In this document: positions 42,445 through 51,408 of the stretch, one piece after another
How the letters are laid out: the number at the start of each line of letters is the position of its first letter
How positions within the stretch are numbered: position 1 is the stretch's first letter
Source of the DNA: Alphaproteobacteria bacterium
Lineage (GTDB): Bacteria; Pseudomonadota; Alphaproteobacteria; Thalassobaculales; Thalassobaculaceae
Direction of reading: 5' to 3'
NCBI GenBank assembly: GCA_024742605.1
Contig: JANSYC010000021.1
Coordinates: 1 to 58,474 of the forward strand
DNA: 58,474 nucleotides
Notes under the pieces: model-generated
Seen by the model: only the letters and a program-made list of their open reading frames with translations
Databases searched by the model: none
What the model was told of the DNA's origin: nothing
Position numbers and translations under genes: made by a program

Positions 42445-43245
42445 ATGCGCAAACTCCTGCTTCTCCTCACCCTTCTGCTCGCACTACCTGCCAAAGCGGA
42501 CCCGTCAAAACCGATCCAGGTTTCCAGCGGTGCCTACCATGCGGTGACGCCCCCAGGCTGGGATGGCACTTCACCGCTGCCGGTCGTGGTCTTCTTCCAC
42601 GGATACGGCCAAACGGGCCAGGTGGTTGCCACAAATGACCGCCTGACCGGCCCGTTCGGCGCCAACGGGGTGCTGCTGATCGCGCCGACCGGCCTGCAGA
42701 AGAGTTGGGGCCATGTCGGCTCGCCGCGGCGGCTGAGGGACGAGAACGCGTTCGTCGACGAGATCCTGGCGGACGTGAAAGGCCGCTATCCGATCGACGA
42801 GAACCGCATCTGGGCCTCCGGTTTCAGCCAGGGCGGCTCGATGGCCTGGGATGTCGCGTGTTATCGTGCGGATCGCTTCGATGCGGTATTTCCGGTGGCG
42901 GGCGCGTTCTGGCGACCGCATCCAAGCACATGCACATCCGGCCCGGTCAATCTGTTCCACACCCACGGCACCGGCGATACGGTCGTGCCCATGACCGGCC
43001 GGCCGATCCGGGAGATCTTCCACCAGGGGGATGTCATCGCGGGCATGGCGCTCTGGCGCCAGGTGGACGGTTGTTTGGTCGAGCCGGATCGGGTGGAGAC
43101 CCTCGACGATCTGCGCTGCGAGACGTGGACGAGGTGTAGTTCCGGCAAGGAACTGAAGCTCTGTCTGCATCCGGGCGGACATATGATCCCGAAGGGCCTG
43201 ATCGACATGGCCGTAACCTGGGCCAACGATCTTAGTCGCAGGTAG
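42445..43245 (+). CDS. Secreted alpha/beta-hydrolase, PHB depolymerase/LpqC-like esterase
   Basis: Exported esterase of 266 residues with a signal peptide of about 18 residues (LLLLLTLLLALPAKA). The nucleophile elbow is GFSQGGSMAW (residues about 131-140), and the family's HGYGQTGQ oxyanion segment lies near residue 52. A late His in PGGHMIPKG completes the triad. Members include polyhydroxybutyrate depolymerase, feruloyl esterase and LpqC. It probably acts in the periplasm on an ester of plant or polymer origin. It starts 81 bases after the hydrolase gene. Six cysteines in the second half suggest disulfides, which suits an exported protein. Confidence 0.85.
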   Translation: MRKLLLLLTLLLALPAKADPSKPIQVSSGAYHAVTPPGWDGTSPLPVVVFFHGYGQTGQVVATNDRLTGPFGANGVLLIAPTGLQKSWGHVGSPRRLRDENAFVDEILADVKGRYPIDENRIWASGFSQGGSMAWDVACYRADRFDAVFPVAGAFWRPHPSTCTSGPVNLFHTHGTGDTVVPMTGRPIREIFHQGDVIAGMALWRQVDGCLVEPDRVETLDDLRCETWTRCSSGKELKLCLHPGGHMIPKGLIDMAVTWANDLSRR

Positions 43246-43248
43246 GCG

Positions 43249-44037
43249 CTAGGTGGTGATTTCCAGATCGACCGACCCCAGACCCTCGACCTCATAGCGC
43301 ATGCGATCGCCGGCCTCGCCGAACCGGGTTTTCATGGACGACCCGGTCATCACGATCATTCCCGCCTGCAGCGGCCGTCCCTGCGCCACCAACAGATTCG
43401 CCAGCCAGGCGAGCGCGGTCAGGGGATTGCCGAGGGCTGCCCCGGTATCCGCCGTCTCCACCTCGTCGTTATAGGTCAGTCTCACCGGCGTTCGGGAGAG
43501 ATCGAGCGTGCGCCAGTCGCCCGTCACGTCTCCCAGGACCACGGCGCCGTTCCAGGCATTGTCCGCAATCAGGCTCTCCACGTTCAGTTTGGAATAGTCC
43601 GAGTTACGGTCCTCCACCATCTCGAAGGCGGGAATGGCCGCCTCAATCGCATCACGGACGGTCTCTGCGGTATATGGCGCACCGAGCCCCGGCAGATCGC
43701 GGCCCAGGCGCAGACAGATCTCGAATTCCAGTCCGACCCGCACGTAGTCGGCTCTCGAAATCCGCGCCGGACTGTCCTGAACCACGGAGCCGAAGATCGA
43801 ACCGGCGCAGGGCTCTGCCACGCCCACCAGGTCCTGCACCGCTTTCGAGGTCAGTGCGATCTTGTAGCCCACCACCTCGCCTTTGCCGGACGCGCGCCAC
43901 AGCGCCACCAATGCCCGTCCCGCCGCATAGGCGGCGGACTGGTCGGGCGGCAGCAGATCGCCCGTCAACGGTTCGAAGCGTTTGCGGGCGGCATGTTCGG
44001 CGGCAAGAAATGCGGCCGTTTTGCTTGGATCGAACAC
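43249..44037 (-). CDS. 2-oxopent-4-enoate hydratase-like / FAH-superfamily protein
   Basis: Cytoplasmic enzyme of 262 residues in the fumarylacetoacetate-hydrolase superfamily, hydratase/decarboxylase (MhpD/DmpE/DmpH) branch. Characteristic parts are the GRALVALWRASGKGEVVGYKIALTSKAVQDLVG block, EFEICLRLGRDLPG with metal-binding acids, and GNPLTALAWLANLLVAQGRPLQAG, with GMIVMTGS at the end. It would hydrate 2-hydroxypentadienoate from meta-cleavage of catechols. No meta-cleavage dioxygenase is nearby, so this is an isolated part of a pathway. It is convergent with the esterase, three bases apart. GGAGG precedes the ATG at 44037. Confidence 0.85.
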   Translation of the reverse strand: MFDPSKTAAFLAAEHAARKRFEPLTGDLLPPDQSAAYAAGRALVALWRASGKGEVVGYKIALTSKAVQDLVGVAEPCAGSIFGSVVQDSPARISRADYVRVGLEFEICLRLGRDLPGLGAPYTAETVRDAIEAAIPAFEMVEDRNSDYSKLNVESLIADNAWNGAVVLGDVTGDWRTLDLSRTPVRLTYNDEVETADTGAALGNPLTALAWLANLLVAQGRPLQAGMIVMTGSSMKTRFGEAGDRMRYEVEGLGSVDLEITT

Positions 44038-44052
44038 CGTATCCTCCTTAAC

Positions 44053-44235
44053 TCAGAGCCCATTTGTAGATTCCGGGACCCTAACACCGAAATCGTCGCG
44101 CACCCTATACAGCAAGACCAGCCCGAGACCGATGCCGCAAACCGGGATGACCACGACGCGGACGCCCCACTGCCCCCGTTTTAAAGGCCAGCGCTTCGTG
44201 AAACCCGATGCGCGACCGAGAGCTTGTGGCGCCAC
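44053..44235 (-). CDS. Possible small membrane protein
   Basis: Open frame of 60 codons with one hydrophobic stretch (VRVVVIPVCGIGLGLVLLY) preceded by basic residues and followed by a charged tail, which is the form of a single-pass protein with the N-terminus inside. It lies in the 221-base gap between a hydratase-like gene and alr. There is no clear ribosome-binding site at the first ATG, and no relative comes to mind, so it may be chance. Confidence 0.25.
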   Translation of the reverse strand: MAPQALGRASGFTKRWPLKRGQWGVRVVVIPVCGIGLGLVLLYRVRDDFGVRVPESTNGL

Positions 44236-44258
44236 AGTTTGCCTGATATCTCAGGGTC

Positions 44259-45416
44259 ATGATGGATTCATTCTCGCGCTCAACTGAGCAGGTCTCTTCG
44301 CCCTCGGATTTAGGTGCCCTGTCTCGGCTGACCGTCGATTTGGGCGCCATCCGGGCGAACTATCAACGCCTCTCCGAATCTCTCGGTGACGTGCCCGCGG
44401 GAGCCGTCGTCAAAGCCAATGCCTACGGTCTCGGGGTTGAACGTATCGCTCCCACGCTTTGGGATGCGGGCTGCCGTTTCTTCTTCACGGCCACCCTGCC
44501 CGAAGCGATTCAGGTTCGCGCCCTGCTGCCGAAAGCCGGAATCAGCGTGTTGAACGGTTTGGTGTCGGGCTGCGAGCCTCTGTTTGCCGAACACGGAATC
44601 GCGCCGGCGCTCGGGAGCCTTGAGCAAATCGCCGATTGGAAAGCCCATTGTGGCCGGGTGGGCAAGAGCTTGCCGGCCCTGCTCCATGTCGATACCGGGA
44701 TGAGCCGCACCGGTCTCGATGCCGGAGAATGGCAAGCTGTTCTGGACACGCCACAACTGCTGGATGGCGTAGACTGGCTGTATCTGATGTCCCATCTGTC
44801 CTGCTCGGACGAACCGGAGAATCCAGAGAACCGGCGACAGTTGGAGGCCTTCCAGGCGATCCGCCAGACCTGCCCAACCCAGATGAAATACAGTCTGGCC
44901 AATTCGGCAGCCTGTCTGTTCGACAGCAGCTACCATTTCGACATCGCCCGGCCCGGGATCGGGATTTACGGCGGGAACCCGCGCGCCGACCGGCCTAACC
45001 CGCACGCCTGTCCGATTCGGCTCGAAGGCCGGGTCCTGCAGACCCGGACGATCGCCGCAGATACGCCGGTCAGCTACGGCGCGACATGGCGGGCGAAACG
45101 GGAAACGAGGGTTGCGACGCTCGGCGCCGGTTACGCCGATGGCTACCTCCGATCCCTTTCCGATCGCGGCCGCGTGGCCTTCGGAGACCGGGTCTGTCCG
45201 ATCATCGGCCGGGTCACCATGGATACGATCATGGCCGATGTGACCGATCTACCCCCCGACCTGACACGGCCCGGCGCGTTCGCTGAGTTGTTGGGGCCGA
45301 CCATAACACCCGACGACGCGGCAGCGGCGGGCGGGACCATCAGCTATGAATTGTTGACCAGTCTCGGCGCGCGGTATGCTCGCCGCTATATCGACACAGG
45401 ATCGCCGACCGCATGA
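44259..45416 (+). CDS. alr: Alanine racemase
   Basis: PLP-dependent racemase of 385 residues that supplies D-alanine for peptidoglycan. The PLP-binding Lys is Lys52 in VVKANAYGLG, the catalytic Tyr region is VSYGATWRA (around residue 270), and GYADGYLRSLSDRG and IIGRVTMDTIMADVT are further signature parts. MM at the start leaves two ATG choices three bases apart. Its last codon overlaps the start of mlaE (ATGA), so the genes are coupled. This neighbourhood, alr followed by an MlaE permease, MlaF ATPase and radA, is a recurrent order in alphaproteobacteria. Confidence 0.95.
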   Translation: MMDSFSRSTEQVSSPSDLGALSRLTVDLGAIRANYQRLSESLGDVPAGAVVKANAYGLGVERIAPTLWDAGCRFFFTATLPEAIQVRALLPKAGISVLNGLVSGCEPLFAEHGIAPALGSLEQIADWKAHCGRVGKSLPALLHVDTGMSRTGLDAGEWQAVLDTPQLLDGVDWLYLMSHLSCSDEPENPENRRQLEAFQAIRQTCPTQMKYSLANSAACLFDSSYHFDIARPGIGIYGGNPRADRPNPHACPIRLEGRVLQTRTIAADTPVSYGATWRAKRETRVATLGAGYADGYLRSLSDRGRVAFGDRVCPIIGRVTMDTIMADVTDLPPDLTRPGAFAELLGPTITPDDAAAAGGTISYELLTSLGARYARRYIDTGSPTA

Positions 45417-46192
45417 ACCCACTTGCAAAGATCGGGGCCACCTTTCTGGCGTTTCTGGCCGGAACCGGACGGTTGGTCATGTTCGCCGGGGCGGTGGTGG
45501 GACAGGCTGTCACGCCGACCTACTATCCCCGCCACATTCTCAAACAGTTCATCGAGATCGGATACTACTCCCTTCCGGTCGTGGGACTCACGACCCTGTT
45601 CTCCGGGATGGTGCTGGCGCTTCAGAGTTACACCGGGTTCGCGCGGTTTTCCGCCGAAGGCGCTGTCGCGACGGTGGTGGTTCTGTCTATGACGCGAGAG
45701 CTTGGTCCGGTCCTGGCCGGGCTGATGGTCGCCGGACGGGTGGGAGCCGCCATGGCGGCGGAGATCGGCACCATGCGCGTGACCGAGCAGATCGACGCCC
45801 TGACGACGCTTTCGACAAATCCGTTCAAATACCTGATCGCGCCTCGGGTGATCGCGGCGACCGTCAGCCTGCCAATCCTTGTCTTGATCGGAGACATTGT
45901 CGGGGTGTTCGGCGGCTATGTGGTCAGCACCTACAAACTTGGCTTCAATCCCAGCAACTACATTCAGTCGACGGTCGAGTATCTTGAATTCATGGACGTG
46001 GTATCCGGTCTGGTGAAGGCGGCGGTGTTCGGCTTCATCATCGCGCTGATGGGCTGTTACCACGGCTACAACAGCGGACGCGGCGCCCAGGGCGTCGGCG
46101 CCGCCACCACGAACGCCGTGGTCTCCGCCTCGATCCTGATCCTGGTGGCAAACTATTTTCTGACCGAAGTGTTTTTCTCGGGCGGAGGATGA
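45413..46192 (+). CDS. mlaE: MlaE-family phospholipid ABC permease
   Basis: Inner-membrane permease of 259 residues of the MlaE/TtgD group, which moves phospholipids between inner and outer membrane. The family pattern is visible: RHILKQFIEIGYYSLPVVGLTTLFSGMVLALQ, then a long hydrophobic domain with TRELGPVLAGLMVAGRVGAAMAAEIGTMRVTEQIDAL, the coupling helix region, and FVALML-like C-terminal helices. It overlaps alr by four bases and is followed 10 bases later by mlaF. mlaD (the MCE substrate-binding protein) is not next to it, which is unusual, and is probably elsewhere. GCGTATGC upstream gives no strong ribosome site, consistent with coupling. Confidence 0.93.
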   Translation: MNPLAKIGATFLAFLAGTGRLVMFAGAVVGQAVTPTYYPRHILKQFIEIGYYSLPVVGLTTLFSGMVLALQSYTGFARFSAEGAVATVVVLSMTRELGPVLAGLMVAGRVGAAMAAEIGTMRVTEQIDALTTLSTNPFKYLIAPRVIAATVSLPILVLIGDIVGVFGGYVVSTYKLGFNPSNYIQSTVEYLEFMDVVSGLVKAAVFGFIIALMGCYHGYNSGRGAQGVGAATTNAVVSASILILVANYFLTEVFFSGGG

Positions 46193-46202
46193 GGAGCGTT
46201 CG

Positions 46203-46982
46203 ATGACCGAGGGAACCCCAAAGATCGCGCTCCAGAACGTCCACAAAAGCTTCGGCGCGAAGCACGTGTTGCGGGGCGTCGACCTGCAGGTCGCCAAGGG
46301 CGAGAGCCTGGTGATCATCGGTGGCTCAGGCACCGGCAAGTCCGTCGCCCTGAAATGCGTGCTCGGCCTGATGGAGCCTGAGCAAGGCTCGATCAAGATC
46401 GACGGCGAGGAAATGGTCGGCGTCTCCCGGAGCGAGCGGGCCGACGCGATGCGCAAGTTCGGCATGCTGTTTCAGGGCGGCGCCCTGTTCGACAGCCTTC
46501 CCGTCTGGGAGAACGTGGCCTTCGGTCTGATCCAGTCCCAAGGGATGCCCCGGCGTGACGCGCGGGATGCCGCTCGGGAGAAGCTGCGGCAGGTCGGTCT
46601 CGGCGAAGAGGTCATCGACCTCCATCCGGCAGAGCTGTCGGGCGGCATGCAGAAGCGGGTGGCGCTGGCACGGGCGATTGCGACGGCACCGGAGATCATC
46701 TTTTTCGACGAGCCGACCACGGGTCTGGACCCCATCATGGCCGACGTGATCAACGATCTGATCGTCAATTGCGTACGGGAACTGGGTGCGACGGCGCTTT
46801 CGATCACCCACGACATGGCGAGCGCGCGTAAGATCGCCGATCGGATCGCGATGATTCACCAGGGCAAGATCATCTGGCAGGGCTCGGTCTCCGAGATGGA
46901 GAACAGCGGTAGCCCTTACGTGGACCAGTTCATCCACGGCCGTGCCGAGGGCCCGATCAAGATGGCGATCCAGGACCATTGA
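46203..46982 (+). CDS. mlaF: MlaF-family phospholipid ABC ATPase
   Basis: ATPase of 259 residues powering the MlaE permease. Walker A is GGSGTGKSV, in the MlaF style with Val after the Ser; the Q-loop is FQGGALFDSLPVWENVAFGL, a hallmark of MlaF. The signature is LSGGMQKRVALARAIA, Walker B is IIFFDEPTTGLDP, and the H-loop is ITHDMASARKIADR. A C-terminal helical tail ends MAIQDH. It starts 10 bases after mlaE with GAGGAGCG before the ATG. Function is in maintaining outer-membrane lipid asymmetry. The usual mlaD, mlaC and mlaB genes are missing after it; radA follows instead. Confidence 0.94.
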   Translation: MTEGTPKIALQNVHKSFGAKHVLRGVDLQVAKGESLVIIGGSGTGKSVALKCVLGLMEPEQGSIKIDGEEMVGVSRSERADAMRKFGMLFQGGALFDSLPVWENVAFGLIQSQGMPRRDARDAAREKLRQVGLGEEVIDLHPAELSGGMQKRVALARAIATAPEIIFFDEPTTGLDPIMADVINDLIVNCVRELGATALSITHDMASARKIADRIAMIHQGKIIWQGSVSEMENSGSPYVDQFIHGRAEGPIKMAIQDH

Positions 46983-47025
46983 GGCACACCCGCTGACGCA
47001 CACGCACTAGGGACCGAACCGCACG

Positions 47026-48423
47026 ATGGCGAAACCTTCCACCCGCTATGTCTGTCAGGAATGCGGCGGCGTTCATGCCAAATGGGCGGGCAAGTGCGAT
47101 TCCTGCGGCGCGTGGAATTCGTTGGTCGAAGAGGTCGTGGAAGCGGCGCCGAAGGCGATGAAACCCGGTGGCGGGCGGCGGATCGAATTCGTGGGCCTGG
47201 ACGGAGCCGCCAAGCACACGCCCCGAAAAATGGCCAATATCGGCGAGTTCGACCGGGTTCTCGGCGGTGGGCTGGTCGCCGGCTCCGCCACCCTGATCGG
47301 CGGCGATCCGGGTATCGGAAAGTCGACCCTGCTGCTTCAGGTGGTCGCCCGTCTGGCCCAGACCGCCCGCTGCGCCTATGTGTCCGGCGAGGAGGCGATC
47401 GACCAGGTTCGGCTGCGCGCCCAGCGTTTGGGCGTGTCCAAGGCCCCTGTCCAGCTCGCCGCCGCCACCAGCATCCGCGACATCCTCGCGAGCCTGGACG
47501 GACCCGACGCACCGGAAGTCCTGGTGATCGATTCGATCCAGACCATGTATGTGGATGCCCTCGACAGCGCCCCCGGCACCGTCGCCCAGGTCCGCGCCTC
47601 GGCCCAGGAACTGATCCGTATCGCCAAGAAGACCGGGATCGCGGTTCTGCTGGTCGGTCATGTCACCAAGGAGGGGACCATTGCCGGTCCCCGCGTGCTG
47701 GAACACATGGTCGACACGGTGCTGTACTTCGAGGGTGAACGGGGCCACCAGTTCCGGATCCTGCGCGGCGTGAAGAACCGGTTCGGGCCGACCGACGAGA
47801 TCGGCGTGTTCGAAATGACGGAAGCGGGACTGATGGAGGTCGGAAACCCCTCCGCCCTGTTCCTGGCGGACCGGCAAGACGACGTCTCCGGCGCCTGCGT
47901 CTTCGCGGGTATGGAGGGCACGCGCCCCGTTCTGGTCGAGATCCAGGCCCTGGTCGCCCCGTCTCCCTTCGGAACCCCGCGCCGCGCGGTGGTCGGCTGG
48001 GACAGCGGACGGCTCGCGATGGTGACCGCCGTTCTTGAGGCCCGCTGCGGTGTCAGCCTGGCCGGGAACGACGTGTTTCTCAATGTGGCCGGCGGGCTGC
48101 GGGTCTCAGAGCCGGCGGCCGATCTGGCGGTCGCAGCGGCCCTGCTGTCGTCCATGAGCGGTATCGCGGTGCCCAAGGGTGCGGTCGTGTTCGGCGAGAT
48201 CGGGCTGTCGGCCGAGGTCCGCGCCGTCTCTCATGGTGAGGCGCGCCTCAAGGAAGCCGCAAAGTTGGGGTTTGAAAAGGCAATTCTCCCGTCCAGCCGA
48301 CGGAAGGGTGGCAAGCCCACAGGCGACGGACTGGAGCTTGTGTCAATCGATCAGCTCCATGATCTGGTTGCTCTCTTGCAGGACCCGAGCGAGGGCGGTC
48401 GTTTCGGCCGCCGCGCGGTGTAA
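47026..48423 (+). CDS. radA: DNA repair protein RadA
   Basis: Branch-migration ATPase of 465 residues that processes recombination intermediates. The N-terminal C4 zinc finger is CQECGG...CDSCGAW. The Walker A is GGDPGIGKST, and the RadA-specific motif KNRFGPTDEIGVF sits near residue 250. The final third is a Lon-like S16 domain (EARCGVSLAGNDVFLNVAGGLRV). It comes 43 bases after mlaF and 16 bases before the cvpA-like gene. Typical size is 450-460 residues. It may be cotranscribed with alr and mla genes upstream and with cvpA-purF downstream. Confidence 0.97.
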   Translation: MAKPSTRYVCQECGGVHAKWAGKCDSCGAWNSLVEEVVEAAPKAMKPGGGRRIEFVGLDGAAKHTPRKMANIGEFDRVLGGGLVAGSATLIGGDPGIGKSTLLLQVVARLAQTARCAYVSGEEAIDQVRLRAQRLGVSKAPVQLAAATSIRDILASLDGPDAPEVLVIDSIQTMYVDALDSAPGTVAQVRASAQELIRIAKKTGIAVLLVGHVTKEGTIAGPRVLEHMVDTVLYFEGERGHQFRILRGVKNRFGPTDEIGVFEMTEAGLMEVGNPSALFLADRQDDVSGACVFAGMEGTRPVLVEIQALVAPSPFGTPRRAVVGWDSGRLAMVTAVLEARCGVSLAGNDVFLNVAGGLRVSEPAADLAVAAALLSSMSGIAVPKGAVVFGEIGLSAEVRAVSHGEARLKEAAKLGFEKAILPSSRRKGGKPTGDGLELVSIDQLHDLVALLQDPSEGGRFGRRAV

Positions 48424-48439
48424 AGACGAAAGAGGACGG

Positions 48440-49126
48440 ATGGACACCCTGCCCTTCAACCCGACGGATCTTGCGGTCCTCGTGATCCTGCTGCTCTCGG
48501 GCTTGCTGGCCATGCTGCGCGGGTTCGTGGCCGAACTGCTCTCGGTCGCCGCCTGGGTCGGCGCGTTCCTGATTGCGATCTACCAGTATCCCCTCCTGGA
48601 ACCTCTGGTCACGCAATGGACCGGGATCGATGGTGATATCGCGGCGTTCGGGGCCGGCGCAGCCCTGTTCGTGATCGCGATCATCCTGCTGTCGATTCTG
48701 GCAAAGTTCGTGGCCAAGCCGTTGGGCCAGGTCACCCTCGGCGCGGTCGACCGCACCTTGGGCGTCATGTTCGGACTGGTTCGTGGCGCCATTCTGGTGA
48801 GTTTTGCCTACGCTCTGGTCGTCTGGGTTCTCCCGGACGAGACCGAGAGACCGGATTGGATCCGGGATGCCCGCACCCGACCCTATCTGGCAGCCGGTGC
48901 CGCCGAGTTGCAGAGGCTGGTGCCTGCACACATGCGCACGGAAGCGGATCTTCAATTGGAACGGGCGCATCGGCAGGCCGAGGAAGAGCTGCATCAACGC
49001 ACGATCGACCGGCTGACCAGTCCGAGCGTGGAAGATCCGTCGAAAGACGGTGCGCCGACGGACGGCACGGGTTATAATGACCGCGAACGTCAGGAATTGA
49101 ACCGTGCGATCCAGGGAACCCAATAG
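48440..49126 (+). CDS. cvpA: CvpA family membrane protein
   Basis: Inner-membrane protein of 228 residues with four predicted helices in the first 135 residues (for example LAVLVILLLSGLLAMLRGF and AALFVIAIILLSILAKF), which is the CvpA/colicin V production domain. A charged, Glu/Gln/Arg-rich cytoplasmic tail follows. The ATG at 48440 has GAGGAC six bases upstream. cvpA immediately before purF is a conserved order in proteobacteria, and it holds here with an 83-base gap. Its exact function is unclear; it is linked to biofilm and envelope homeostasis. No peptide toxin gene is present. Confidence 0.92.
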   Translation: MDTLPFNPTDLAVLVILLLSGLLAMLRGFVAELLSVAAWVGAFLIAIYQYPLLEPLVTQWTGIDGDIAAFGAGAALFVIAIILLSILAKFVAKPLGQVTLGAVDRTLGVMFGLVRGAILVSFAYALVVWVLPDETERPDWIRDARTRPYLAAGAAELQRLVPAHMRTEADLQLERAHRQAEEELHQRTIDRLTSPSVEDPSKDGAPTDGTGYNDRERQELNRAIQGTQ

Positions 49127-49209
49127 GGGGTAGACCCAGCCGCAAGGGATTGCCATCTATCACCCGGTCAGCCCTAAACACACCTCACCCAACGGGGTCA
49201 CCGCGACAT

Positions 49210-50688
49210 ATGACGCTCACAACATCGCCGTTCGCTTCCGCATCCGAAGATGACGATCATTTCCAAGAGGAATGCGCCGTCTACGGCATCTTCGGCTCGA
49301 TCGATGCCGCCGCCCATACCGCCCTCGGCCTGCACGCGTTGCAGCATCGGGGACAGGAAGCGACGGGCATCGTCTCGGCAGACGGCAAAAAGTTCCATCA
49401 GCACCGCGGCCTGGGCCATGTCGGCAAGAACTTCGGCGAAGAGAACAAGTCCATATTGGACGGGCTGCGCGGCTATGCGGCCATCGGGCACAATCGCTAC
49501 GCCACAACGGGCGAGACCGCGCTGCGGAACGTCCAGCCGCTGTATGCGGATCTGGAATTCGGCGGCTTCGCGATCTGCCATAACGGCAACCTGACGAACG
49601 CGCTCCAGCTCCGCCGGGAACTCGTTCACAACGGCAGCATTTTCCAGTCGACCACCGATACCGAGACCATCCTGCAGCTGATCGCACGGTCGCGCCATCG
49701 TACGGTGACGGACAAGCTGATCGACGCCATGAAGCAGGTCGACGGCGCCTTCGCGCTGGTCTGCCTGACCGAGGAGTCGGTGATCGGCATGCGCGACCCC
49801 TACGGCGTGCGCCCGCTTGTCATCGGTCGGATCGGCGACGCCTACATCCTGACCAGCGAGACCGTGGCCCTCGACATCATCGGGGCCGAGTTCATCCGCG
49901 ACGTCGAACCCGGCGAGATGGTGGTGATCGATACCAAGGGTTTGCACTCGTTCTTTCCGTTCCACAAAGCGCCGAAACGGTTCTGCATCTTCGAGTACAT
50001 CTATTTCGCGCGCCCCGACAGCACGGTCGAAGGCCACAGCGTCTACGCCGCCCGTAAGGCAATCGGCGCGGAACTGGCCAAGGAATCGCCGGTCGAAGCC
50101 GATGTCATCATCCCGGTGCCGGACAGCGGCGTGCCGTCGGCCATCGGCTATGCGGCGGCGGCGAAGACACCGTTCGAGCTGGGCATCATCCGGAACCACT
50201 ATGTGGGCCGGACCTTTATCCAGCCGACCGACCATGTCCGGCATCTGGGCGTGAAACTGAAGCATAACGCCAATCCCAGCGCGATCGCCGGCAAGCGGGT
50301 CGTTCTGGTCGATGACTCGATTGTGCGCGGCACCACCTCGACCAAGATCGTGGAGATGGTGCGTCAGGCCGGCGCCAAGGAGGTGCACATGCGGATCGCC
50401 AGTCCGCCGACCACCCATTCCTGCTTCTACGGTGTCGACACGCCGGAGCGGGACAAGCTCCTGGCCTCCCGCATGACCGTCGAAGAGATGGGCAAGCTGA
50501 TCGGCGTCGACAGCCTGGCCTTCATTTCAATCGACGGGTTGTACCGTGCGATGGGAGAGGCCGGCCGCAGCGAAGACGCGCCGCAGTACTGCGATGCCTG
50601 CTTCACCGGCCAGTACCCGATCGAACTGAGTGATTGGGAAGACGGCACCACCAACAATCAACTTTCCCTTCTGGCGGCGGCATCCTGA
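49210..50688 (+). CDS. purF: Amidophosphoribosyltransferase
   Basis: First committed enzyme of purine synthesis, 492 residues, forming 5-phosphoribosylamine from PRPP and glutamine. The N-terminal 21 residues are a propeptide; Cys22 in [10 protein letters not shown] becomes the nucleophile after cleavage. The glutaminase domain follows (GHNRYATTG), then the phosphoribosyltransferase domain with the PRPP loop [14 protein letters not shown]. Cys residues in [10 protein letters not shown] and in [12 protein letters not shown] belong to the iron-sulfur-cluster type (Bacillus-like) rather than the E. coli type. ATG 49210 was preferred to an upstream ATG at 49150. It is followed two bases later by an SDR gene. 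Confidence 0.97.
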   Translation: MTLTTSPFASASEDDDHFQEECAVYGIFGSIDAAAHTALGLHALQHRGQEATGIVSADGKKFHQHRGLGHVGKNFGEENKSILDGLRGYAAIGHNRYATTGETALRNVQPLYADLEFGGFAICHNGNLTNALQLRRELVHNGSIFQSTTDTETILQLIARSRHRTVTDKLIDAMKQVDGAFALVCLTEESVIGMRDPYGVRPLVIGRIGDAYILTSETVALDIIGAEFIRDVEPGEMVVIDTKGLHSFFPFHKAPKRFCIFEYIYFARPDSTVEGHSVYAARKAIGAELAKESPVEADVIIPVPDSGVPSAIGYAAAAKTPFELGIIRNHYVGRTFIQPTDHVRHLGVKLKHNANPSAIAGKRVVLVDDSIVRGTTSTKIVEMVRQAGAKEVHMRIASPPTTHSCFYGVDTPERDKLLASRMTVEEMGKLIGVDSLAFISIDGLYRAMGEAGRSEDAPQYCDACFTGQYPIELSDWEDGTTNNQLSLLAAAS

Positions 50689-50689
50689 C

Positions 50690-51397
50690 ATGACTGGACA
50701 ACTGGACGGACGGCTGGCGCTGATCACCGGCGCCTCCCGCGGTATTGGTGCGGCGGTTGCGGAACTTTTCGCCCGCGAAGGGGCGCACGTGATCCTGGTC
50801 TCCCGCACCGTGGGTGGCCTGGAAGAGACCGATGACCGGGTGAAGGCCGCCGGCGGCTCGGCGACCCTGGTTCCGATGGACGTGACCGACACCGACGCGG
50901 TCCATCGCCTGGGCGCCTCGATTTTCGAGCGGTGGGGCAGGCTGGACATTCTGGTCGCCAATCACGGTCTTTTGGGTACTCTGATGCCGATACACCAGTA
51001 CGACCTGAAGATCTGGGACGAGGTGATGGCCGCCAATCTGACCGCCTGCCACCGGCTGATCCGAGCCGCCGACCCCCTCCTCCGCCAATCGGATGCCGGA
51101 CGCGCGATCTTCGTCACATCGGGTGCCGCCGTCGGCGAGCGCCCGTTCTGGGGCGCCTATGCCGTCTCGAAAGCGGCCGTCGAGGCGATGGTACGGTCCT
51201 ATGCGGGAGAGAGCCGCAATTCCGACATGCGGATCAACCTTCTCAATCCCGGGGCCACCCGTACGGGCATGCGGGCGGCCGCCTTCCCGGGCGAGGATCC
51301 GATGACCCTCAAGACCCCCGAGGAGATAGCGCCCGCGTTCCTGAAGCTGGCGCTTCCAAGCTGCCAGCTTCAGGGCGAGCGGGTCGACGCCCAATAA
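50690..51397 (+). CDS. Short-chain dehydrogenase/reductase
   Basis: SDR of 235 residues. The NAD(P) motif is ITGASRGIGAAVAELFA, the NAG-like strand is VANHGLLG, and the active site is Ser in VTSGAAVGE with Tyr and Lys in YAVSKAAVEAM. Adaptation to NADP is suggested by the Arg in the turn after the second strand (LVSRTVGG). It starts one base after the purF stop, a conserved neighbour in several alphaproteobacteria, and is probably cotranscribed. The substrate is unknown. A stem-loop includes its stop codon. Confidence 0.9.
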   Translation: MTGQLDGRLALITGASRGIGAAVAELFAREGAHVILVSRTVGGLEETDDRVKAAGGSATLVPMDVTDTDAVHRLGASIFERWGRLDILVANHGLLGTLMPIHQYDLKIWDEVMAANLTACHRLIRAADPLLRQSDAGRAIFVTSGAAVGERPFWGAYAVSKAAVEAMVRSYAGESRNSDMRINLLNPGATRTGMRAAAFPGEDPMTLKTPEEIAPAFLKLALPSCQLQGERVDAQ

Positions 51398-51405
51398 GGG
51401 CGTCG
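51385..51405. terminator. Stem-loop at the end of the SDR gene, convergent with nhaA
   Basis: CGACGCCC and GGGCGTCG form a perfect 8-bp stem around the loop AATAA, which includes the SDR stop codon. It lies between the SDR gene and nhaA, which end toward each other, and could serve both. There is no T run. Confidence 0.45.
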
Positions 51406-51408
51406 CCG

